Shown in pieces: positions 8,575-14,114 of a stretch of 25,250 nt of DNA (the stretch's first letter is position 1; every line of letters starts with the position of its first letter). The stretch is from Deferribacteres bacterium (GTDB lineage: Bacteria; Nitrospirota; Thermodesulfovibrionia; UBA6902): positions 1 through 25,250 of the forward strand of contig JAADFS010000013.1 of the NCBI GenBank assembly GCA_013152795.1. Reading direction: 5' to 3'. The position numbers and the translations under genes are program-made. The notes beneath the pieces are model-generated. The model searched no databases. It had not been told where the DNA came from and saw nothing but the letters and a program-made list of their open reading frames with translations.

Positions 8575-9617
8575 ATGACGACATTGTCTGTTGAAGAGTT
8601 AATAAGACGCATCCACTCTCTGGTGCCCGGAGACAGGACGGTCAGGATAATGAATGTCTGCGGCTCCCATGAACATACGATCGCCTTCTCCGGCATGAGG
8701 AGCCTGATGCCCGGCAACCTGGAGCTGATCCCCGGGCCGGGATGCCCGGTGTGTGTGTGCCCTGAAAGCGATATCATCAATGCAATTAACCTTTCAAGGC
8801 AACAGGATGTCATACTGGTCACTTACGGTGACATGCTCAGGGTCCCTTCAAGAAACGGCTCCATACGTGCCGCCGGAGGGGATTACATGATAATCACCTC
8901 GCCCTTTGAGGCTGTAAGGGTCGCGCGATCAAACCCGGGCAGGAAAATCGTCTTTTTCTCAATCGGCTTTGAAACAACCACAGCGCCCGCCGCCGCCATA
9001 CTTGACTCGGGGGTGCCTGAGAATCTCTTTATGCTATGCTCGCACAGGCTGACCCCGGCAATCATGGAGACCCTGGTCAGGGATGCGGAAACAGGGATTG
9101 ACGGCTTTATCGCACCCGGCCATGTCTCTGCGATAGTGGGTTCAAAGGCATGGGATGTGTTTCCTGAAAAATACGGCATACCTGCAGTGGTTGCCGGATT
9201 TGAGGCTGAAAACCTCCTGCTCGGAATCTTTGAGATTCTCAGCCGCCTTAAACATGGCGACGGCGGGGCAGGCAATGTTTACGGCAGGGTGGTCAGACCT
9301 GAAGGCAATATGCGGGCACAGGAGCTCATGAATAAATACTTTGAGGTTGCGGATGTCAACTGGAGGGGGATAGGCCGTGTCCCCTCATCCGGGCTGGAGC
9401 TGCGGGAGGAGTATGCGGGAAGGGATGCGAGGAAGGTATTCGGGCTCACGGATGTGAAAGAGGAAAAGATACCCGGCTGCATATGCGGCGATATAATCCT
9501 CGGCAGGGCATATCCGCCTGCGGATTGTTCAGAAGGGCCTGCACCCCGCAGAGCCCTGCAGGGCCGTGCATGGTTTCCGTTGAAGGGGCATGCAATATCT
9601 GGTACAGGACGAAATAA
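8575..9617 (+). pseudogene. hypD: hypD, hydrogenase maturation factor, frameshifted near the 3' end
   Basis: HypD builds the Fe(CN)2CO ligand set of NiFe hydrogenases together with HypC and HypE. Codons 1-318 give a good HypD: NVCGSHEHTI, GPGCPVCVCPESD, TYGDMLRVP, FFSIGFETTTAP, FIAPGHVSAI, and GCICGDIILGRAYPPADC at the start of the C-terminal 4Fe-4S region. After the Cys codon at 9526-9528 the frame is lost. The original frame would run on to 9708 without homology. The shifted frame from 9528 restores the expected ending, RRACTPQSPAGPCMVSVEGAC, to TAA 9615-9617. Aligned to the family spacing C-x-x-F, the break fits a deletion of about seven bases. The last cluster cysteines are therefore lost unless this is a sequencing indel. 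No hypC, hypE or hydrogenase genes are nearby, so it is a solitary copy flanked by repeats. Confidence 0.88.
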
Positions 9618-9637
9618 TCCTCTTGAATGTTGCCCCT

Positions 9638-9652
9638 CCCCCTTGACGGGGG
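9638..9652 (+). repeat. C5-TTGAC-G5 short hairpin motif, first copy
   Basis: CCCCCTTGACGGGGG forms a G/C hairpin just after the hypD stop. The block CTTGACGGGGG recurs at 10464-10474 inside copy F of the dispersed repeat, also preceded by a CCCCCTCCC-type run. Upstream, TGAATGTTGC (about 9624-9633) resembles the dispersed repeat's left end. Confidence 0.4.
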
Positions 9653-9700
9653 AAACAGGCTTGAGAAGGCGTATAGGTGCAAGGTTTAACAGGAGATTTT

Positions 9701-9709
9701 TGATATAAT
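9701..9709 (+). promoter_or_regulatory. Extended -10 promoter of the DUF433/DUF5615 pair
   Basis: TGATATAAT is a perfect extended -10 (TG-N-TATAAT) 20 bases before the ATG at 9729. No good -35 is seen, as is common with extended -10 sites. The AAGGAGGT ribosome-binding site at 9715-9722 would lie at the very 5' end of the transcript. Confidence 0.5.
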
Positions 9710-9728
9710 GATGCAAGGAGGTAGATAA

Positions 9729-9959
9729 ATGCAATTTACTCGCATTACAGTTAACCCGAACCAGATGGGTGGTGTTCCGTGTATTCGGGGGCTTCGCATA
9801 CCGGTTGCAACCGTTGTCGGTATGATTGCTGACGGCATGTCAGAAGAGGAAATTCTCAAAGCCTTTCCTGATCTGGAACATGAGGATATCCATGAGGCGC
9901 TGCGGTATGCTTCCGAAGCTGTGCGGGAGCGCGAAATCCCTCTGGTTACGTCATCATGA
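9729..9959 (+). CDS. DUF433 family protein, probable antitoxin
   Basis: A 76-residue DUF433 protein. The family signature is clear: I-T-V-N-P-N-Q-M-G-G-V-P-C-I-R-G-L-R-I-P-V near residues 6-26, then GMIADGMSEEEILKAFPDLEHEDIHEAL, a winged or ribbon-helix DNA-binding-like fold. DUF433 genes are typically paired with a DUF5615 PIN-like gene and are thought to be the antitoxin and autorepressor. A strong AAGGAGGT site precedes the start. The stop overlaps the next gene's ATG (ATGA at 9956-9959), indicating translational coupling. Codon use is less AGG-rich than in the neighbours, which suggests a recent arrival. Confidence 0.88.
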   Translation: MQFTRITVNPNQMGGVPCIRGLRIPVATVVGMIADGMSEEEILKAFPDLEHEDIHEALRYASEAVREREIPLVTSS

Positions 9960-10345
9960 ATTTTTTGATAGATAATGCCCTCTCACCGTTACTTGCCGAG
10001 GGACTCCGTAAAGCAGGACACCATGCCATACATGTTCGTGACTATGGATTACAGTTAGCAGATGACGACATTGTCTTTTCCCGGGCTGTCCAGGAAAACC
10101 TTATACTCGTTTCGGCAGACACGGATTTTGGAACATTACTGGCACTGCGGCACGAAAGCAAGCCGTCCGTAATCTTATTTCGTCGAAGCACGGAACGTCG
10201 TCCAGACAGACAATTAAAACTTTTGCTAGCAAATCTCCCGGCTATTCAGAAGGCTTTAGAAGAGGGAAGCGTCGTTGTTTTTGAACAGGCCCGCATACGT
10301 ATTAGACAATTGCCAATCAGAAGTGCAGAAGAAAAGAACCCATGA
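9956..10345 (+). CDS. DUF5615 family PIN-like protein, probable toxin
   Basis: A 129-residue PIN-like domain protein of the DUF5615 family, the usual partner of DUF433. The N-terminal FLIDNALSPLLAEGLRKAGH carries the first acidic residue (D6) and the conserved L-S-P-x-L. HVRDYGLQLADDDIVF and LVSADTDFGTLLAL carry the other acidic residues (the family's D-x-D-F). PVILF-type SVILFRR and the C-terminal helices complete the fold. PIN domains are usually metal-dependent ribonucleases; toxicity is inferred. The arginines are mostly CGT/CGG/CGC, while surrounding genes favour AGG, a visible sign of different origin. The gene ends 27 bases before repeat copy F. Confidence 0.85.
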   Translation: MNFLIDNALSPLLAEGLRKAGHHAIHVRDYGLQLADDDIVFSRAVQENLILVSADTDFGTLLALRHESKPSVILFRRSTERRPDRQLKLLLANLPAIQKALEEGSVVVFEQARIRIRQLPIRSAEEKNP

Positions 10346-10371
10346 TTCCTAAAAAATCATAGACAACAGTG

Positions 10372-10562
10372 ATCCTTAACATTGTATAAACGGGGCAAGG
10401 GAGGCTGCCGGGGAACAAGGTTCAAAGTTAAGGGTGCAGAATGAAGACCTGTTCCCCCTCCCTCTTGACGGGGGAGCTGGGGGGTGAGTGGAATCGCAGA
10501 TAAAGCTTTTCCGGCAGCCTCCCCTTGCCCGCCGGCGATATTTTTATGCCACTGTAAGGTTA
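10372..10562 (+). repeat. Dispersed hairpin repeat, divergent long copy F
   Basis: The left end CCTTAACATTGTATAAACGG is followed by a GGCAAGGGAGGCTGCC arm. The right arm GGCAGCCTCCCCTTGCC (about 10513-10529) leads to GATATTTTTATGCCACTGTA. The two arms are inverted repeats with one extra G on the right. The interior differs from copies C and J and includes the C-rich/TTGACGGGGG motif. The copy fills most of the gap between the toxin-antitoxin pair and the response regulator. Confidence 0.8.
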
Positions 10563-10565
10563 TAG

Positions 10566-10655
10566 TCTATAAAAGAAAAAGATATACCCGGAAATCTGGT
10601 TATCATTACGCCGGAAGGTACGCATAAGAAGGTCGGCAAGGTAATAGTTTCATAA
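10566..10655 (+). pseudogene. Possible 3' remnant of a lost gene
   Basis: An open stretch of 29 codons between an in-frame TAG (10563-10565) and TAA (10653-10655) reads like the natural end of a protein, with PGNLVIITPEGTHKKVGKVI near its C-terminus. It has no start codon and no recognised family. It begins four bases after the right end of repeat copy F, as if the body of the gene had been removed. It could also be chance. Confidence 0.25.
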
Positions 10656-10677
10656 TAATTTATGTTATTATGTGCTC

Positions 10678-11370
10678 ATGAACAGGGGCAGTATACTCGT
10701 CGTTGAAGATGAAAGCAAGATAGCCGAGATAGTCAGGGCCTATCTGGAAAAGGATAATTTCAACGTGACCGTTGCGGAGACAGGGCGGGAGGCCATATCC
10801 GCGTTGAAGCAGGGGTTCGACCTTATAATTCTCGACCTCATGCTTCCGGATATGGATGGGGAAGACATCTGCAGGACGATCCGGAATGATTCGGATATCC
10901 CCATTATCATGCTGACTGCAAAGAGTGAAGAGGATGACAGGATAAAGGGCCTTGGCATGGGTGCCGATGACTATGTGGTCAAACCGTTCAGCCCCAGGGA
11001 ACTCGTTGCACGGGTCAAGTCGCTTTTAAGAAGGGTTAAAGGCTCGAAAAAGAGCATAAGCTTCAACAACGGAGACCTTGTCATAGACTCATCCAGCTTT
11101 GAGATAAGAAAGAGGGGGTCGCCGGCGGTGCTTACGCCTACTGAGTTCAAGCTCCTGCAGTGCCTTGCAGAGCATCCCGGCCAGGTCTTTACGAGGCTCC
11201 AGCTTATCAATGTGATCCTCGGTTATGATTTCGAGGGCTACGACAGGACCATTGATGCACATATAAAGAATATCCGCCGCAAGATTGAAGACAACCAGAA
11301 AAAACCCTCATATCTCAAGACCGTTTACGGCGTAGGCTACAAGTTCACGGGTCAGCCCGATGAGGACTAA
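10678..11370 (+). CDS. OmpR/PhoB-type response regulator
   Basis: About 230 residues. The receiver domain has the acidic pair E10-D11-E12, phosphoacceptor D53 in ILDLMLPDMDG, the Thr in MLTAKSEEDD, and Lys in VVKPFSPREL. The winged-helix DNA-binding domain has LTPTEFKLLQCLAEHPGQV and GYDRTIDAHIKNIRRKIEDN, then the terminal beta hairpin YLKTVYGVGYKF. ATG 10678 is chosen; an in-frame GTG at 10672 is possible. There is no Shine-Dalgarno sequence: an AT-rich run (TAATAATTTATGTTATTATG) lies directly upstream, so the transcript may be very short-leadered. The stop overlaps the sensor kinase start by 11 bases, making a classical two-component operon. The target genes are not evident. Confidence 0.93.
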   Translation: MNRGSILVVEDESKIAEIVRAYLEKDNFNVTVAETGREAISALKQGFDLIILDLMLPDMDGEDICRTIRNDSDIPIIMLTAKSEEDDRIKGLGMGADDYVVKPFSPRELVARVKSLLRRVKGSKKSISFNNGDLVIDSSSFEIRKRGSPAVLTPTEFKLLQCLAEHPGQVFTRLQLINVILGYDFEGYDRTIDAHIKNIRRKIEDNQKKPSYLKTVYGVGYKFTGQPDED

Positions 11371-12715
11371 ACTCTTTCTTGCGTTCATATTTATTATCTT
11401 ACTCGCCCTCCTGTCAAATATCGTGTTTGAGAGGATGATCATCAGGGACTTCAATGATTTTATCAGGGGAACGGAAGAAGACCACATTTACTGGGTCATG
11501 GCCTCGGTTGAAGGGAGCTATATCGACGGCAAGTGGGACAGGCAGCTTCTCGGTGAAGCGCTCCACTGGGGCCTGATGCTCGGTTTTGACGCCTATGTTG
11601 AGGATCACTGGGGAAATACAGTGCTGTCTTCCTCAGAAGTCCTGTCCACCATAAGCCCTAATATGCGGGAAAGGATGAATTCACTCCTGAAACTGCCCAC
11701 GGGCACCGGCGAGTTTGTCTGGTATCCGCTGTATGCAGAGGGTGAGGAGATAGGCAGACTGTATATCAGACCGTTTGAGAGACGCGGGACAGTGCCTTTG
11801 AAAGAAGAGATTTTCAGGAAGAGGGGCAAGGAGTTCCTTGTTATATCTTTTTTGATAGCCGGCGGAGGCGCGCTGGTCCTGTCCCTCCTCTTTACGATAT
11901 TCCTTTCCAACCCCATAAGGCGCTTGACAAGGTCCGCTGAAAAGATAGCCGAGGGGAATTTTTCAGTACAGACGCCGAAGGTGCACAAAAACCTGAAAGA
12001 CGAGATTGACAGGCTTACGGAGAGCTTCAACTATATGACCGAGGCCCTGAGGAGGGAGGACTCCCTGAGGAGGCATCTCACCTCCAATATTGCACACGAG
12101 CTCAGGACCCCGCTGACAATCATAAAGGGCAACCTCGAGGCCATTGAGGACGGAATAATCTCCGACCCCGGCGCGGTGATAGAGAACATCCGCTCTGAAA
12201 TCCAGAGGATCATCATGCTCGTGGAGGGCATAGAAGACATCACGAATGCGGAGGCGAGTTTTTTCAGGAAGGGGGAGATTGAGGAGATCAACCTGAAGGA
12301 GTTCATCGAGTCCGTGGCCGGCGGGATGAGAAATATCGCCGAAGAAAAAGGACTTTACCTGAAGACCAGGGGGCCTTCCATGAATATTAAAACTTATCCT
12401 GAAAAGCTCCACATTATCGTGAAGAATTTACTGGCCAATGCATGCAAGTTCACCGCTTCAGGAGGGATATCGATCAACTGGGGGGAAAAAAATGGCAGGG
12501 GCAGCGGGGGGTTCTACATATCCGTTGAGGATACCGGCAAGGGCATATCAGAGGACAATATCTCCAGGATTTTCAACAGGTTTTACAAGGAGGAGGGTTC
12601 AGGCGGCCAGGGACTGGGGCTTGCCATAGTAAAAGAACTTACCGAGGTAATGGGCGGCAGGGTGGAGGTGGAGAGCGTCCCCGGCCAAGGGGCGCGCTTC
12701 AAGGTCGTATTTTGA
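11360..12715 (+). CDS. HAMP-domain sensor histidine kinase
   Basis: A membrane sensor kinase of 451 residues and cognate partner of the preceding regulator. Transmembrane segment 1 spans about 5-23. An extracytoplasmic sensing region of about 130 residues has no recognised fold. Transmembrane segment 2 spans about 158-180 and the HAMP domain about 184-235. The HisKA dimerisation helix has phosphoacceptor H246 in SNIAHELRTPLTIIKGN. The ATPase domain has the N box NLLANACKF, G1 box DTGKGIS and G2 box GGQGLGLAIVKEL. All catalytic motifs look intact. The start ATG lies within the 3' end of the regulator gene. No terminator is evident after the TGA stop. Confidence 0.93.
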   Translation: MRTKLFLAFIFIILLALLSNIVFERMIIRDFNDFIRGTEEDHIYWVMASVEGSYIDGKWDRQLLGEALHWGLMLGFDAYVEDHWGNTVLSSSEVLSTISPNMRERMNSLLKLPTGTGEFVWYPLYAEGEEIGRLYIRPFERRGTVPLKEEIFRKRGKEFLVISFLIAGGGALVLSLLFTIFLSNPIRRLTRSAEKIAEGNFSVQTPKVHKNLKDEIDRLTESFNYMTEALRREDSLRRHLTSNIAHELRTPLTIIKGNLEAIEDGIISDPGAVIENIRSEIQRIIMLVEGIEDITNAEASFFRKGEIEEINLKEFIESVAGGMRNIAEEKGLYLKTRGPSMNIKTYPEKLHIIVKNLLANACKFTASGGISINWGEKNGRGSGGFYISVEDTGKGISEDNISRIFNRFYKEEGSGGQGLGLAIVKELTEVMGGRVEVESVPGQGARFKVVF

Positions 12716-12763
12716 CGAGGAGGCCGTTATTCATATTTTCTTCATTTTTTGAATGTATTAAAA

Positions 12764-12837
12764 ATAATTGGCCATTAACGATAACCGTTAACCTTAATGT
12801 TGCATAAACCCCGAAGGTTAAAGATAATCGGTCATTA
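12764..12837 (+). promoter_or_regulatory. 14-bp direct repeats and inverted repeat upstream of a selenoprotein gene
   Basis: ATAATTGGCCATTA (12764-12777) recurs exactly 60 bases later as ATAATCGGTCATTA (12824-12837), with two differences. Between them lies a perfect inverted repeat, TTAACG-ATAAC-CGTTAA (12775-12791). The block ends 28 bases before the PCYCGC gene, so these may be regulator-binding sites or duplication scars around mini-repeat G. Confidence 0.4.
12788..12821 (+). repeat. Minimal dispersed repeat with perfect ends (copy G)
   Basis: A 34-base copy reduced to its termini: TTAACCTT at 12788-12795, the left-end core AATGTTGCATAAAC, then AAGGTTAA at 12814-12821. The outer 8 bases are perfect inverted repeats. 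The hairpin arms are lost. Confidence 0.6.
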
Positions 12838-12865
12838 CCAGAAATCATCAATTAGGAGGTGTTGA

Positions 12866-13324
12866 ATGGGGAAGAAAGGCAGGAACAAGAAGAACAAGAT
12901 ACCTGAAAAAAAGAGCAACCCTGTCCCGTGGATAGCAGCGGCGGTGGTATTGGCGGTGATAGCCGTACTGGCCATATCCGGCAGACTGCCCTTTACGGGG
13001 GGCGAAGAGAAGACAGGACGGTCATTTAACCTGCCGGGCAAGGAGACGCGGCCCGTGCTTGATCCGGCCATGTTTGCAGGCCGTGTCCGGGCAGCATATG
13101 CCGCTGCAGAGAAATATCCGGAGATATTCAATGAGGTCTTCTGCTACTGTTACTGTGATGAGCCGCCCTTTAATCATAAGACCCTGCTGAGCTGCTTTAC
13201 TGAAAAACACGGCGCCGGCTGAGGCCTCTGCCAGAAGGAGGCCTTGAGGGTCGCCCAGCTTTATAAAGAAGGTAAATCGATTGAAGAGATTAAACGCGCG
13301 ATTGACAGGGAATTCGGAATATAG
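12866..13324 (+). CDS. Selenoprotein candidate: membrane-anchored PCYCGC-motif protein (Sec119)
   Basis: 152 codons read through an in-frame TGA at 13220-13222. A very basic N-terminus is followed by one membrane segment (about 20-38), so the remainder should lie outside the cytoplasm. The C-terminal half resembles the PCYCGC-motif family (function unknown): C93-Y-C95-Y-C97, then FNHKTLLSC110F, then KHGAG-U119-GLC122-QKEAL and an amphipathic tail to TAG. Family members have Cys where the TGA falls, which makes a U-x-x-C redox pair. The 33 codons after the TGA keep family character (VAQLYKEGKSIEEIKRAID). A 6-bp perfect hairpin starts right after the TGA. TAGGAGGT is a strong ribosome-binding site. 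Termination at the TGA would give 118 residues lacking the second half of the cysteine cluster. A nonsense mutation is the alternative, but the nearby second case makes it unlikely. Confidence 0.85.
13220..13246 (+). promoter_or_regulatory. Candidate bacterial SECIS element of the PCYCGC gene
   Basis: GGCCTC (13223-13228) pairs perfectly with GAGGCC (13238-13243) around a 9-base loop, TGCCAGAAG. The stem can extend through the TGA itself (A-T plus two wobble pairs with TTG at 13244-13246). The loop is closer to the TGA than in typical bacterial SECIS elements. An alternative fold pairs AAGG (13235-13238) with CCTT (13242-13245), placing loop AGG 16 bases after the TGA with a G as its second base. 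Which fold matters cannot be judged by eye. Confidence 0.5.
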
Positions 13325-13340
13325 GCTTGATTCCTGCATA

Positions 13341-13366
13341 CAGGGCAGGCGGCTCCGCCTGCCCTG
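13341..13366. terminator. Bidirectional terminator shared by two convergent selenoprotein genes
   Basis: A perfect 10-bp stem, CAGGGCAGGC / GCCTGCCCTG, with a 6-base loop (GGCTCC) lies 17 bases after the TAG of the plus-strand gene and one base beyond the TAA of the minus-strand gene. It is followed by TTTACTGTTTC on the plus strand. Its position after both full-length stops supports the read-through gene models. Confidence 0.75.
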
Positions 13367-13367
13367 T

Positions 13368-13976
13368 TTACTGTTTCATCAAAAGCCTGATCAGCTCCCT
13401 GAACTCCTCCTGCTCCCAGTCCCTGTAGCCGATCGCCGCCCCGACCATGTTCCCCCTGGTATCAAGCAGGAATTTCACCGGGGTGGAGCGGACGTTATAC
13501 AGGGCGCTCACCCGCCCGTCTTCATCAAGGAGGTTGATATATGAAATGCCTTTCCTGCGGATATACCGGAGGACGGTTTCCCGTGACTCCTGTATGTCTA
13601 TTCCTATGATGACGAAAGGCTGATCCTTGAACTCGCGGTGCAGTTTCTCCAGGGAAGGCAACTCCTTCCTGCACCACGGTCACCACGTTGTCCAGAAACT
13701 GAGAAGGACGACCTTGCCGCGATACCGGCTGAGGCTGATTTTGCCGTCGGTGACCGATGGAAGCTCGAAATCAGGGGCCTGGCGGGCATCTCTGAAATAA
13801 TACATGTTCATAGCCGCCAGCAAATCGGCGATGCTGGCCGCTGAATCTTTTTCAACGGAAGCAGCGGTGTCGGATGAGTTCCCTCCGGTCTCTTTTGTAC
13901 ACGCATTCATGCCCGCCAGCAGCAGGATACAACCTATCGCGGTAATGAAAAACAGATGTTTTCTGAAAGTTTCCAT
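13368..13976 (-). CDS. Selenoprotein candidate: TlpA/ResA-like thioredoxin with U-P-W-C active site (Sec99)
   Basis: 202 codons read through an in-frame TGA at 13682-13680. An N-terminal hydrophobic signal ending LLLAGMNAC, a weak lipobox, suggests export with possible lipid anchoring. The thioredoxin fold of the AhpC/TSA-TlpA type follows: APDFELPSVTDGKISLSRYR, then GKVVLLSFWTTW-U99-P-W-C102-RKELPSLEKLHREF, then VIIGIDIQESRETV, and the cis-Pro loop VRSTPVKFLLDTRG. In TlpA/ResA proteins this position is the nucleophilic Cys of WCxxC, so the TGA sits exactly at the catalytic residue. A stem-loop follows with its loop 16 bases after the TGA. ResA proteins reduce apocytochrome c before haem attachment; ccsA and resB lie in the divergent operon. 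No strong ribosome-binding site is seen. Conventional annotation would split it into two pieces. Confidence 0.92.
13637..13682 (-). promoter_or_regulatory. Candidate bacterial SECIS element of the thioredoxin-like gene
   Basis: Downstream of the TGA (13682-13680), GGAAGG (13669-13664) pairs perfectly with CCTTCC (13658-13653) around loop AGTTG (13663-13659). The loop starts 16 bases after the TGA and has G in its first two positions, agreeing with the published bacterial SECIS rules as I know them. The stem can lengthen to CAGGAAGG with one bulge. Alternatively GGTGCAG (13675-13669) pairs with CTGCACC (13643-13637) as an outer stem. Confidence 0.65.
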
Positions 13977-14011
13977 AACGCTAAAAAGCAGATTAAATCA
14001 GCAGCGGGTAT

Positions 14012-14033
14012 TAACCGTCCGGTTAGTATATCA
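14012..14033 (-). promoter_or_regulatory. Extended -10 promoter and operator-like inverted repeat of the thioredoxin gene
   Basis: On the minus strand TGATATACT (14033-14025) is an extended -10 about 50 bases before the ATG at 13976. Directly downstream, over the expected transcription start, is the perfect inverted repeat TAACCG-TC-CGGTTA (14012-14025). TAACCG also occurs in the inverted repeat upstream of the other selenoprotein gene (12782-12787). Confidence 0.4.
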
Positions 14034-14114
14034 GTTTTGGACTGTTTTTTTCCCGTTAAATTAAAGAATCCGGCATTGACCTTAATTTTTTATCTTTGTT
14101 AACATGTAAGCGCC

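Noticed and set aside
9529..9708. The long open tail of hypD as a novel C-terminal extension
   Set aside because: It lacks family similarity, whereas the alternative frame over the same bases gives the expected HypD ending. The tail also runs through repeat-like, C-rich non-coding sequence.
12866..13976. Reading the two TGA-split genes as nonsense-mutated pseudogenes or as four separate small genes
   Set aside because: Both TGAs fall exactly on the first Cys of CxxC, the frames continue with family homology to real stops beside a shared terminator, and stem-loops follow. Two independent random mutations of this kind 460 bases apart are improbable. Confirmation still needs the genome's Sec machinery.
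14076..14105. TTGACC...TAACAT as the promoter of the M16 operon
   Set aside because: The -10 matches four of six bases with 18-base spacing and would start transcription within a few bases of the ATG, so support is too weak to list.
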